The notes under the pieces: model-generated
Databases searched by the model: none
What the model saw: only the letters and a program-made list of their open reading frames with translations
Told to the model about the DNA's origin: nothing
Program-made: the position numbers and the translations under genes
Shown here: piece after piece, positions 16,940 to 24,092 of the stretch
How positions within the stretch are numbered: position 1 is the first letter of the stretch
How the letters are laid out: each line of letters opens with the position of its first letter
Assembly: GCA_964640995.1 (NCBI GenBank)
Contig: CAZXJJ010000001.1
Location: 124,001 to 188,000, forward strand
DNA: 64,000 nucleotides
Reading direction: 5' to 3'
Origin: JAAYUH01 sp964640995
GTDB lineage: Bacteria > Caldisericota > Caldisericia > B22-G15

Positions 16940-17146
16940 ATGATTAAAGGTAAAGTAAAGTGGTTTGACTCTTCAAAGGGTTACGGTTTTATTACAAGAG
17001 ATGATGGTGGTGAAGATGTTTTTGTGCATTACACAGCTATCGAGGGTTCAGGGTTTAAAACATTAAAAGAAGGCGATGCAGTTGAATTTGAAGTACAAGA
17101 TGGAAAAAAAGGACCACAGGCAAAGAATGTTAAGAAACTTTCTTAA
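16940..17146 (+). CDS. cspA: CspA-family cold-shock RNA chaperone
   Basis: 68 residues, the standard length. It begins MIKGKVKWFDSSKGYGFI and contains RNP1 (KGYGFI) and RNP2 (DVFVHY), forming an OB-fold that binds single-stranded RNA and DNA. GGAGGAAGC lies upstream of the ATG. The gene has its own promoter (16860-16887), a short leader with a hairpin, and its own terminator (17179-17205), so it is a monocistronic unit. Confidence 0.95.
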   Translation: MIKGKVKWFDSSKGYGFITRDDGGEDVFVHYTAIEGSGFKTLKEGDAVEFEVQDGKKGPQAKNVKKLS

Positions 17147-17178
17147 TAGATAAGGATTTAAGAGGTTTCTAGAAAACT

Positions 17179-17205
17179 AGCCCCGGAATATCCGGGGCTT
17201 TTTTT
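17179..17205 (+). terminator. Intrinsic terminator of the cold-shock gene
   Basis: A 9-bp stem AGCCCCGGA / TCCGGGGCT with a 3-base loop, followed by seven T residues. Confidence 0.92.
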
Positions 17206-17261
17206 ATTTTTATGGGAACTATTATAAAATATAAATTATGTGAAAAGAAAGGAGACAAAGT

Positions 17262-20200
17262 ATGAAAAAAATTTTTATTTCTATAATTCTAATTTTTTTA
17301 ATTTTACAAATAAAGATTGTTAAAGGAGAAAATATTTTTATAGTTAAAAATACAAATCCATCAGGCGAAAACTCTTTTTTATGGGCAATCTTAGAGGCAA
17401 ACAAAGATGGTGGAATCATAAAATTTGATATACCAAAAGAAGATAAAAATTTTGATGGAAAAGGTTGGACAATTTACTTAAGAGACAATTTACCAATCAT
17501 TGAAAAAAAGATTATAATAGATGGTTTGTCTCAAAATGAAAAATATCCTGAATTAGAAAAAAATATACCACTTATAACAATTGATGCTTCTCTTTTAACT
17601 TCTGGTTCACTTTTCACTTTTAAATATGAATTTGAAATTTCGGGTTTAAATTTAAAAAATTTCAAAAATAAGGATTATATAAGAATTGAAACTACAAGAG
17701 GAACAATTAAAAATATATCTATAGATAATGGAGATACAGGAGTTCATCTTTTCAAATCAAGTAATATAAAAATCTTAAATTCAACTTTTAAAAATTTAAA
17801 CTATGGGGCTTACTTTTATTATTCAAATTATAATTTAATTGATGGTGTTAATGTTGAAAATTGCTCATTTGGAGTAAGATTTTATTTTTCTTCTTCTGAT
17901 GAGATTAAAAATTCGATTTTTAAGAATAATCAAACTGGAATAAGGGTTTTTTATAATTCATTGAGGAATAAAATACATAAAAATATTTTTATAAAAAATG
18001 AAGATGGTATTTTTTTAAGAGATAGTTTTGGTGAGAAAAATGATATTTTTGAAAACACTTTTTCAGAAAATTTAAATGGGATTCATCTTTATTATGGAAA
18101 CGCTTCATTAATTTATAAAAATGAATTCAACAAAAATGATGTTGGTTTAAATGTTGAGTTTTTCTCATCCGATAACTCAATTTTTAATAATATTTTTAAA
18201 GAAAACAATACTTCAGTTAAATTTTTAAATTCCTGTGAAAGAAACTCAATAAAAGAAAATAATTTTGAAAAAAATAAAAAAGGTATATTTTTTGAAGATA
18301 AAAGCAGTAGATACAATATTTTTTCAAAAAACATTTTTATTGATAATGATGAAAAAATAGTTTTAAATGGTGGAAATGATGGAGTAAGTTCACCAAAAAT
18401 CTCTTTTGCTAAAATTTTTGGAAAAAGCATTCTTCTTTCAGTTAAAAGTGAAAAGAGAGGAAAGATTGAGGTTTTTTCATCAGATATTTTAGGTAAAAAT
18501 GCGGTTTCATTTTTAGGAGAGAAAAATATAGAAAAAGAAGAAGAGGTTTTTTATATATTTACTGATGATACACTTTTAGGCAAATATGTGTTATTTACAT
18601 TTACAGATACATCTTTAAATACATCTGAATTTGGGATAGTTTTTGTTGAGAGTAAAGCACCTTTTCTTGATCTTACCTTAAAAAGAGTAACTCCTCCTGA
18701 GAATGGGAAAAGTGTTGAATTTTTATCTGAAATTAAGAATAGTGGTGATGAAGATATAGAGGGAGTAAGTTTTAAAATTAAAATTCCAAAAGAGTTTAAA
18801 GATATAAAAATTTTATCAAATCCAAAGGGCTCTAATTATAAAATAGAGGATAATCAAATTTTAATTGAAAATATAAAATTAGGCAAAAATTCAGCTGAAT
18901 CAATTAAATTTTCATTTTTAATAGGTAAAAATATTGAAATCAATTCAAAATTTTCGCTTCAAGGAGAGATTGAATATACTTTATATGGAAAAGTTAAAAT
19001 AGTTGAAAAAAGCGATGAAAATGGAATAGATGATGGTTATCCTGGAAGTTTTATTTTAGATGAGCCAACTGAATTTATAGTTACTGGTAAGCCACAAATT
19101 GTTATTGATTTACAACAAACCATAAATGTTAATTCTAACTCAACTTTTAAATTGAGTTTAATTATTAAAAATGTAGGAAATTATCTTGACAAAAACATTA
19201 ATATTAAAATATCTATTCCTAATTCATTTGAATATTTATCTTCAAATTTAGGTCAATTTAAAAAAGAAGAGAGCTTATATTATCTAAATTTAGATTCAAT
19301 AAAAGAAGGCGAGATTATAAAAATTGATCTTGAACTTAAGGTAAAAGAGGTAATCTCTGATAAAAAAGAGAAAATTGGAGTTTCTTATAAAAGTGATGTA
19401 AATGAAATTAAAAAAGATATAGATGTTTTTATAAAGGGAGAGGGAAAAGAGTCTATTTCGATAAGGGTTGAAGGAGAAGGAGAGGTATATTTAAATTCAA
19501 ACTTAAATATTCAAGCATTAATTAAAAATAGTGGAACAAAAGAAGCAAAAGAAAAAGTTCTTATAATAAAAGTTCCAGACAATTTTAAAGTTTTGGGTAA
19601 CTATGATTTGAGAGGCGGTTTTCTTGAAATAAAGATAGATAAAATTGGAATAAATGAAGAGATTAAAATAAATTTAGAGTTTAAATCATTTTCTTCATGT
19701 GATTCAATTGGTAGTTTTGAATTTTACCTTGATAATATAACTCTTAAAAAAGATGTTTTAACAAAATGTTTGAAAATTTTTCATAATCCAATTATTTCAG
19801 GATATCCTGATGGAACATTTAAACCTGATAATCCAATAAAAAGAGTTGAAGTTGCTGCAATACTTTCAAATACATTTCTTTTAAGCAGAAGTGATTCAGG
19901 CGCTTTGCCTAAAGATTTAAAAGAAACTTATTGGGGTAAAGATTATATATTAAATGTTATATCAAGTGGTTTAATGAGTGGATATAATGATGGAACCTTC
20001 AAACCAGATGAACCACTAAAAAGATCTGAAGCAGCAGCAATTATTTTTAAAATCCTCTCTTTAAATGAAGATTATGGAGATTATTTTAAAGATATATCTA
20101 AAAACTATTGGGCAAAGGGAATAATTGGAGCAGTTTATAAAAGTGGAATTATATCAGGATATCAAGATAAAACATTTAAAGGCGAAAGAAGTGTAACAAG

Positions 20201-20525
20201 AGGAGAGTTCATAGTTATGCTTTTAAAAGCTATTGAGAGAGAGGGTTATTTAGGTGAGATAAATAAATTTAAAGATATAAATAAAAACCATTGGGCATTT
20301 AAATATATTCTTGAAGCAACTATACCTCATATTTTGATAAATCCACAAAAGTATAAAGATATAAAAGTGGGAACAAAAAATATTCCTATATTTATTGAGA
20401 AAGAAAATTCATATATAAAGATTCTTAAATCAGGAGATAAAGTAAAGGCATCAATTCCATTTTTATACGAGGATTTAAGAGAGGTTGAGATAGAGATTTT
20501 GGATACAGGTTTTAAAATTCCTTAA
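17262..20525 (+). CDS. Secreted right-handed beta-helix surface protein with C-terminal SLH domains
   Basis: 1087 residues. The signal peptide is the hydrophobic stretch through about residue 20. Residues ~130-370 are parallel beta-helix (NosD/PbH1-like) repeats with recurring N-x-I/F-x-x-N patterns (GNYGAYFYYSN-type turns). Residues ~460-830 contain two or more CARDB/DUF11-like beta-sandwich domains (ENGKSVEFLSEIKNSGDED; NVGNYLDKNINIKISIPN). Three SLH domains follow at about 845-1030, with GYPDGTFKPDNPIKR, GYNDGTFKPDEPLKR and GYQDKTFKGERSVTR. It is anchored to the wall through SLH and may bind or degrade polysaccharide or act as an adhesin; no catalytic signature was found. AAAGGAGAC precedes the ATG. 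Confidence 0.88.
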   Translation: MKKIFISIILIFLILQIKIVKGENIFIVKNTNPSGENSFLWAILEANKDGGIIKFDIPKEDKNFDGKGWTIYLRDNLPIIEKKIIIDGLSQNEKYPELEKNIPLITIDASLLTSGSLFTFKYEFEISGLNLKNFKNKDYIRIETTRGTIKNISIDNGDTGVHLFKSSNIKILNSTFKNLNYGAYFYYSNYNLIDGVNVENCSFGVRFYFSSSDEIKNSIFKNNQTGIRVFYNSLRNKIHKNIFIKNEDGIFLRDSFGEKNDIFENTFSENLNGIHLYYGNASLIYKNEFNKNDVGLNVEFFSSDNSIFNNIFKENNTSVKFLNSCERNSIKENNFEKNKKGIFFEDKSSRYNIFSKNIFIDNDEKIVLNGGNDGVSSPKISFAKIFGKSILLSVKSEKRGKIEVFSSDILGKNAVSFLGEKNIEKEEEVFYIFTDDTLLGKYVLFTFTDTSLNTSEFGIVFVESKAPFLDLTLKRVTPPENGKSVEFLSEIKNSGDEDIEGVSFKIKIPKEFKDIKILSNPKGSNYKIEDNQILIENIKLGKNSAESIKFSFLIGKNIEINSKFSLQGEIEYTLYGKVKIVEKSDENGIDDGYPGSFILDEPTEFIVTGKPQIVIDLQQTINVNSNSTFKLSLIIKNVGNYLDKNINIKISIPNSFEYLSSNLGQFKKEESLYYLNLDSIKEGEIIKIDLELKVKEVISDKKEKIGVSYKSDVNEIKKDIDVFIKGEGKESISIRVEGEGEVYLNSNLNIQALIKNSGTKEAKEKVLIIKVPDNFKVLGNYDLRGGFLEIKIDKIGINEEIKINLEFKSFSSCDSIGSFEFYLDNITLKKDVLTKCLKIFHNPIISGYPDGTFKPDNPIKRVEVAAILSNTFLLSRSDSGALPKDLKETYWGKDYILNVISSGLMSGYNDGTFKPDEPLKRSEAAAIIFKILSLNEDYGDYFKDISKNYWAKGIIGAVYKSGIISGYQDKTFKGERSVTRGEFIVMLLKAIEREGYLGEINKFKDINKNHWAFKYILEATIPHILINPQKYKDIKVGTKNIPIFIEKENSYIKILKSGDKVKASIPFLYEDLREVEIEILDTGFKIP

Positions 20526-21730
20526 AAATTTAGTTTAAAAAGAACATAATAAATTAGTATTAAAAGAAAAGAAGAAAAAGCAACTGATGTTGTTAAACTT
20601 TTATAAATTTTTGAAAGTTCACATTTAAAGTAATTCATTGTAACTATCAAGCAAAGGTGAAGTGGAGAAAAAAGAATTCCACATACCGCACCACTATATG
20701 CAAGTCCCATTAATGCAAAAGAAAGAGCTCCTTTTGGATAAAAGAGATTTAAAATTATTGGGTAAGAGATTGCAACACCCATTGATGTAAGTCCAGTTAA
20801 AAATGCACTTAAAAATGGCATAAAAAATATTAAAAGAATAGGAGAGATATAAAGAGAAGAGAGTGAAACTGAAATATCATTTGCAATACCAGAACTTAAA
20901 AGATTTCTAAAGAAATATACACCAATTGGTAAGAATATATTGTCTAAATTTATTGATTTTTTAGTGTAATAAATCAACTCTTCTTTATTCGGTTTGATAA
21001 ATAAAATTGATAAAATAAGAGAAATTAAGATTGCAAAAATAACATCAAAGTTGAAAACAAGAATAAGTATTAAAATCAAAAGAATAGGAGAAAAATATTT
21101 TATGAAATCTTTAAAACTTCCACCATCTTTTTTGTTTTCTGGAACATAAACTCCTTTAAATCCAAGAGTTACACCAACTAAAACAAGCACAAGTGGAATG
21201 AAAATATGTGCAATAAGTGCACTTCTTATTGAAACATTTAAAAATTTTGCAGCAAGAATTATTCCTGGATATGTTGGAAATGCTCCCTCAAGTACATGTC
21301 TAAACCAATAGTTCATATATGCTTTTCTTTCATTTGTTGTTTTTATGTCTTTTGTTAAACCATCAACAAGAGGAGCAGAAAAAAGAGCACCACCTGGCAT
21401 TGGTAAAAGACCAATAAGCATTGAAGATAAAAATATTGTGATTTTTCTTTTTGGAAATAGAGAATCAAGGTTTTTAATCATTTTTGAAAGGATTTCTTTC
21501 CCTTGAAGAAGGTAAGAGAGAAAATAGATTAAAACAAGAGTTATTATTAATTCAATTGTATCTTTTTGTTTTAACGCATTATAAAATTTTTCTATAATTT
21601 GAGTTATATTAAACGGGTATATTAATCCAAGGAGGAATGCACCAATTATAAGTGATATTCCTGGTTTAACTTTTTTCTGTATAAGAAAAACAATAAGAAT
21701 AAAAGATATAGCAATTTTTAATATAACCAT
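20522..21730 (-). CDS. DUF401 family membrane transporter-like protein
   Basis: 402 residues with about ten to twelve membrane helices. Family blocks include LLQGKEILSKMIKNLDSLFP, LIGLLPMPGGALFSAPLVDGL and, near the C-terminus, AGAVCGILFSPLHLCL. The DUF401 family belongs to the ion-transporter superfamily (GntP/DctM-like folds) and its substrate is unknown. It follows ssnA with no gap (stop at 21731-21733), so the two are one operon; export or uptake of the SsnA substrate or product is a reasonable guess. Its 3' end overlaps the SLH gene by 4 bases. Confidence 0.85.
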   Translation of the reverse strand: MVILKIAISFILIVFLIQKKVKPGISLIIGAFLLGLIYPFNITQIIEKFYNALKQKDTIELIITLVLIYFLSYLLQGKEILSKMIKNLDSLFPKRKITIFLSSMLIGLLPMPGGALFSAPLVDGLTKDIKTTNERKAYMNYWFRHVLEGAFPTYPGIILAAKFLNVSIRSALIAHIFIPLVLVLVGVTLGFKGVYVPENKKDGGSFKDFIKYFSPILLILILILVFNFDVIFAILISLILSILFIKPNKEELIYYTKKSINLDNIFLPIGVYFFRNLLSSGIANDISVSLSSLYISPILLIFFMPFLSAFLTGLTSMGVAISYPIILNLFYPKGALSFALMGLAYSGAVCGILFSPLHLCLIVTMNYFKCELSKIYKSLTTSVAFSSFLLILIYYVLFKLNF

Positions 21731-23062
21731 TTATAATAACTCAAACCTATCCCAAAGTTTTTTAGTAACTTTCTTACTCTCACTTAAAATCTTTTCTTCA
21801 TCAATTCCTAAAATTTCTTTATCCTTAAGCACTAATTCTCCATTAACAAAAACATTTTTTACAAATCTACTTGATAACCCAAAAATGAAATGACCAAAAA
21901 AGTTATTTTCATTTAAAGGAGTTGGAGGATCATAATCTAAAACAACAAAATCACTTTTATAATCTTCTTTAATCTCACCAATTTTTTCATCAAAAAGAGA
22001 AGATGCAATCCTCGGATTATTTTCAAAAAGAAGTTTATAAGATTCAACAAAGCCTAAGTTTGAATTTTTTTTCTCATGTTTATGTGCAATATATAAGACT
22101 TGAGTTTCTCTAAACATATCTTGAGTGAATCCATCTGTGCCAAGACCAACAAGAACTCTTTTGTCTATTAAAGAAAATATATCAGGTAATCCAACTGCAT
22201 TATTCATATTTGATTCTGGATTATGAACAACAATAGAATTTGTCTCTTTAATTAAATTTCTATCCTTTTCATCTATGATAACACAGTGAATTAAAAGAGT
22301 TTTTTCATTCAGCATATTCTCTTTATATAATCTTTCAACTGGAGACAAGCCAAAAAATCTTAAGTTATAATCTCTATCAAATCTATCTTCTGAAAGATGA
22401 ACATGAAAAGGTGTTTCGAATTCATTGCCGATTTCACTACACATTTTAAGAGTTTTTTCACTTATTGTAAAAAGAGCATGAAGACCAAAAGTTGGAACAA
22501 CCATTTTATTTTTTCTATTTTTATTTTTTTCTATAAATCTTAAATTTTCTTGAACACTCTCTTTTGCCTTTTCTTCTCCCCATCTATCTGAAACTTCAAA
22601 GCAAGTTGAAAGCCTCACTTTTATTTGATTTTGAGCATTTTCAATTTCATCTAAACTATTTTTGATATAACCAAAACTTGCATGATGGTCTATAATTGTT
22701 GTGACACCACATTTTATTGCATCAATTAATCCTATCACTGCTGAATAGTAAATTGATTCTCCATCAAGTGCTAAATCAAGTTTCCACCAAAGTTTATCAA
22801 GAATTTCATAAAAATTTCTTGGTGAATCACAATTAATTCCCATCCCTCTTGCAAGTGAAGAATATAGATGATCATGAGATATAATTAGTCCTGGAATTAA
22901 TAATTTCCCATTTCCATCTATAATTTCGCCACTAAAATTTTTATACTCTTTTTCATTTTCAATAATTTTTATAATTCTATCATTAAAAATAATTCCTCCA
23001 TTCTCAATATATTTTGGGCGCTCTCCCCCAGTAAAAATGTTTATGTTTTTAATTATCTTCAT
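21731..23062 (-). CDS. ssnA: SsnA-type amidohydrolase (aminohydrolase)
   Basis: 443 residues from the chosen start. It is a metal-dependent hydrolase of the TRZ/ATZ type: the metal motif is SHDHLYSSLARGMG (HxH), then DHHASF, HVHLSED, and GTDGFTQDM supplying the final aspartate. The extended N-terminal match and LWWKLDLALDGESIYYSA fit SsnA, a putative purine or selenium-linked aminohydrolase. An in-frame ATG at 23077 was rejected because GGAGG at 23075-23071 is the correctly placed Shine-Dalgarno for ATG 23062. It forms an operon with the DUF401 permease. Confidence 0.85.
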   Translation of the reverse strand: MKIIKNINIFTGGERPKYIENGGIIFNDRIIKIIENEKEYKNFSGEIIDGNGKLLIPGLIISHDHLYSSLARGMGINCDSPRNFYEILDKLWWKLDLALDGESIYYSAVIGLIDAIKCGVTTIIDHHASFGYIKNSLDEIENAQNQIKVRLSTCFEVSDRWGEEKAKESVQENLRFIEKNKNRKNKMVVPTFGLHALFTISEKTLKMCSEIGNEFETPFHVHLSEDRFDRDYNLRFFGLSPVERLYKENMLNEKTLLIHCVIIDEKDRNLIKETNSIVVHNPESNMNNAVGLPDIFSLIDKRVLVGLGTDGFTQDMFRETQVLYIAHKHEKKNSNLGFVESYKLLFENNPRIASSLFDEKIGEIKEDYKSDFVVLDYDPPTPLNENNFFGHFIFGLSSRFVKNVFVNGELVLKDKEILGIDEEKILSESKKVTKKLWDRFELL

Positions 23063-23094
23063 TCTTTTTTCCTCCATAAATGAATTTCATAAAA

Positions 23095-23103
23095 ATTTTA
23101 TCA
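23095..23103 (-). promoter_or_regulatory. Extended -10 promoter for ssnA
   Basis: The minus strand reads TGaTAAAAT. The start would be near 23088, giving a ~26-base leader with GGAGG before ATG 23062. Confidence 0.55.
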
Positions 23104-23108
23104 CAATA

Positions 23109-23114
23109 TATAAT
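23109..23114 (+). promoter_or_regulatory. -10 element for leaderless DedA transcript
   Basis: TATAAT ends 7 bases before ATG 23122, so the transcript would start at or next to the start codon. It is 5 bp from the opposing ssnA element. Confidence 0.55.
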
Positions 23115-23121
23115 TAAATGG

Positions 23122-23742
23122 ATGACTGAGATTTTTCACTATATTTTAAATTTGATAGATAAATTAGGTTATTTAGGATTATTTTTTGCAATGTTATTAA
23201 ATGGCTCTTTTATACCAATATCCTCAGAGATATTTATAATTCCAGCAGGATATCTTGCTTCAAAAGGAGAGTTTAATCTTTTTCTTGTTATAATATCTGG
23301 TTCACTTGGAAGTTTATGTGGGTCTCTAATAAATTATTTTATTGGTTATAAAGTAGGAAGGCCATTTATAGAAAAATATGGAAAATTCTTAAGAATCAAA
23401 AATGAATCAATTTTAAAAGGAGAAGAGTGGTTCAGACAATATGGAATTTATGCAGTCTTTTTCACAAAATTCATTCCAACTATTAGGCAATACATAACAA
23501 TTTTACCTGGAATATTAAAAATGAATATCTTTAATTTTATAATTTTTTCATTTATTGGGGATGTCTTTGTTGTTTCCTTTATGACCTTTATTGGATACTT
23601 TTTTGGTGAATATAGACACATAGTTAGACAATATTTGGATGAAATTTATATTGCCTTTTTTTCTTTGATTCTTTTAAGTATAATTGTTTATATTTTTTAT
23701 AGAATATTTAAGAAAAGAAAAGAGATGGAAAAATTTATTTGA
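23122..23742 (+). CDS. DedA family membrane protein
   Basis: 206 residues and five to six hydrophobic segments. The family pattern is present: LGYLGLFFAMLLNGSFIPIS, then SEIFIIPAGYLASKG, then FFTKFIPTIRQYITILPGI, the conserved re-entrant segment with the basic residue. DedA proteins act in lipid flipping and membrane homeostasis. An in-frame ATG at 23080 gives 14 extra residues but lies upstream of the TATAAT at 23109-23114 and has no ribosome binding site, so ATG 23122 is preferred. It is divergent from ssnA. Confidence 0.88.
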   Translation: MTEIFHYILNLIDKLGYLGLFFAMLLNGSFIPISSEIFIIPAGYLASKGEFNLFLVIISGSLGSLCGSLINYFIGYKVGRPFIEKYGKFLRIKNESILKGEEWFRQYGIYAVFFTKFIPTIRQYITILPGILKMNIFNFIIFSFIGDVFVVSFMTFIGYFFGEYRHIVRQYLDEIYIAFFSLILLSIIVYIFYRIFKKRKEMEKFI

Positions 23743-23744
23743 TA

Positions 23745-23750
23745 TATAAT
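23745..23750 (+). promoter_or_regulatory. -10 element for leaderless zincin gene
   Basis: TATAAT is followed by 6 bases and then ATG 23757, with no Shine-Dalgarno. No convincing -35 is seen. Confidence 0.4.
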
Positions 23751-23756
23751 TATTAC

Positions 23757-24092
23757 ATGGAACTTCATGAATTCATAGACCTTGTTGAAGAGATATATGA
23801 CAATCTGCCTGAAGATATAAGACAATCTTTAGAAAATATTGAAATAACAGTTGAAGAGAAAGACAAAGGTCTATTACTAGGTTTCTATAGAGGTGTTCCA
23901 TATAAACACAGAGGACCTCATTATAATTTTGTATTACCAGATAAAATAGTTTTATATAAAGAGGAAATTGAAAATGCAGCAGAGTTCGAAAATATTCCAA
24001 TTGGAGAAAAGATAAAAAAAGTTTTACTTCATGAAATTGGACATTATTTAGGACTAAGTGAAGAAAAATTGAGAGAGTTAGGAGTGTATTAA
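23757..24092 (+). CDS. Small zincin-type metallopeptidase family protein (PF06262)
   Basis: 111 residues. The zinc motif HEIGHYLGLSEEKL (HExxH) lies near the C-terminus, with PHYNFVLPDKIVLYK ahead of it; both are typical of this short intracellular minimal-gluzincin/zincin_1 family. The substrate is unknown. A TTG at 23739 would add six residues (IYNYY) that coincide with a TATAAT box, so ATG 23757 is preferred. The UPF0182 gene starts within its stop codon (TAATG), giving translational coupling. Confidence 0.85.
   Translation: MELHEFIDLVEEIYDNLPEDIRQSLENIEITVEEKDKGLLLGFYRGVPYKHRGPHYNFVLPDKIVLYKEEIENAAEFENIPIGEKIKKVLLHEIGHYLGLSEEKLRELGVY

Noticed and set aside
23080..23121. Earlier DedA start at ATG 23080
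   Set aside because: The TATAAT at 23109-23114 lies downstream of it, and ATG 23122 has ideal leaderless spacing and a family-like N-terminus.
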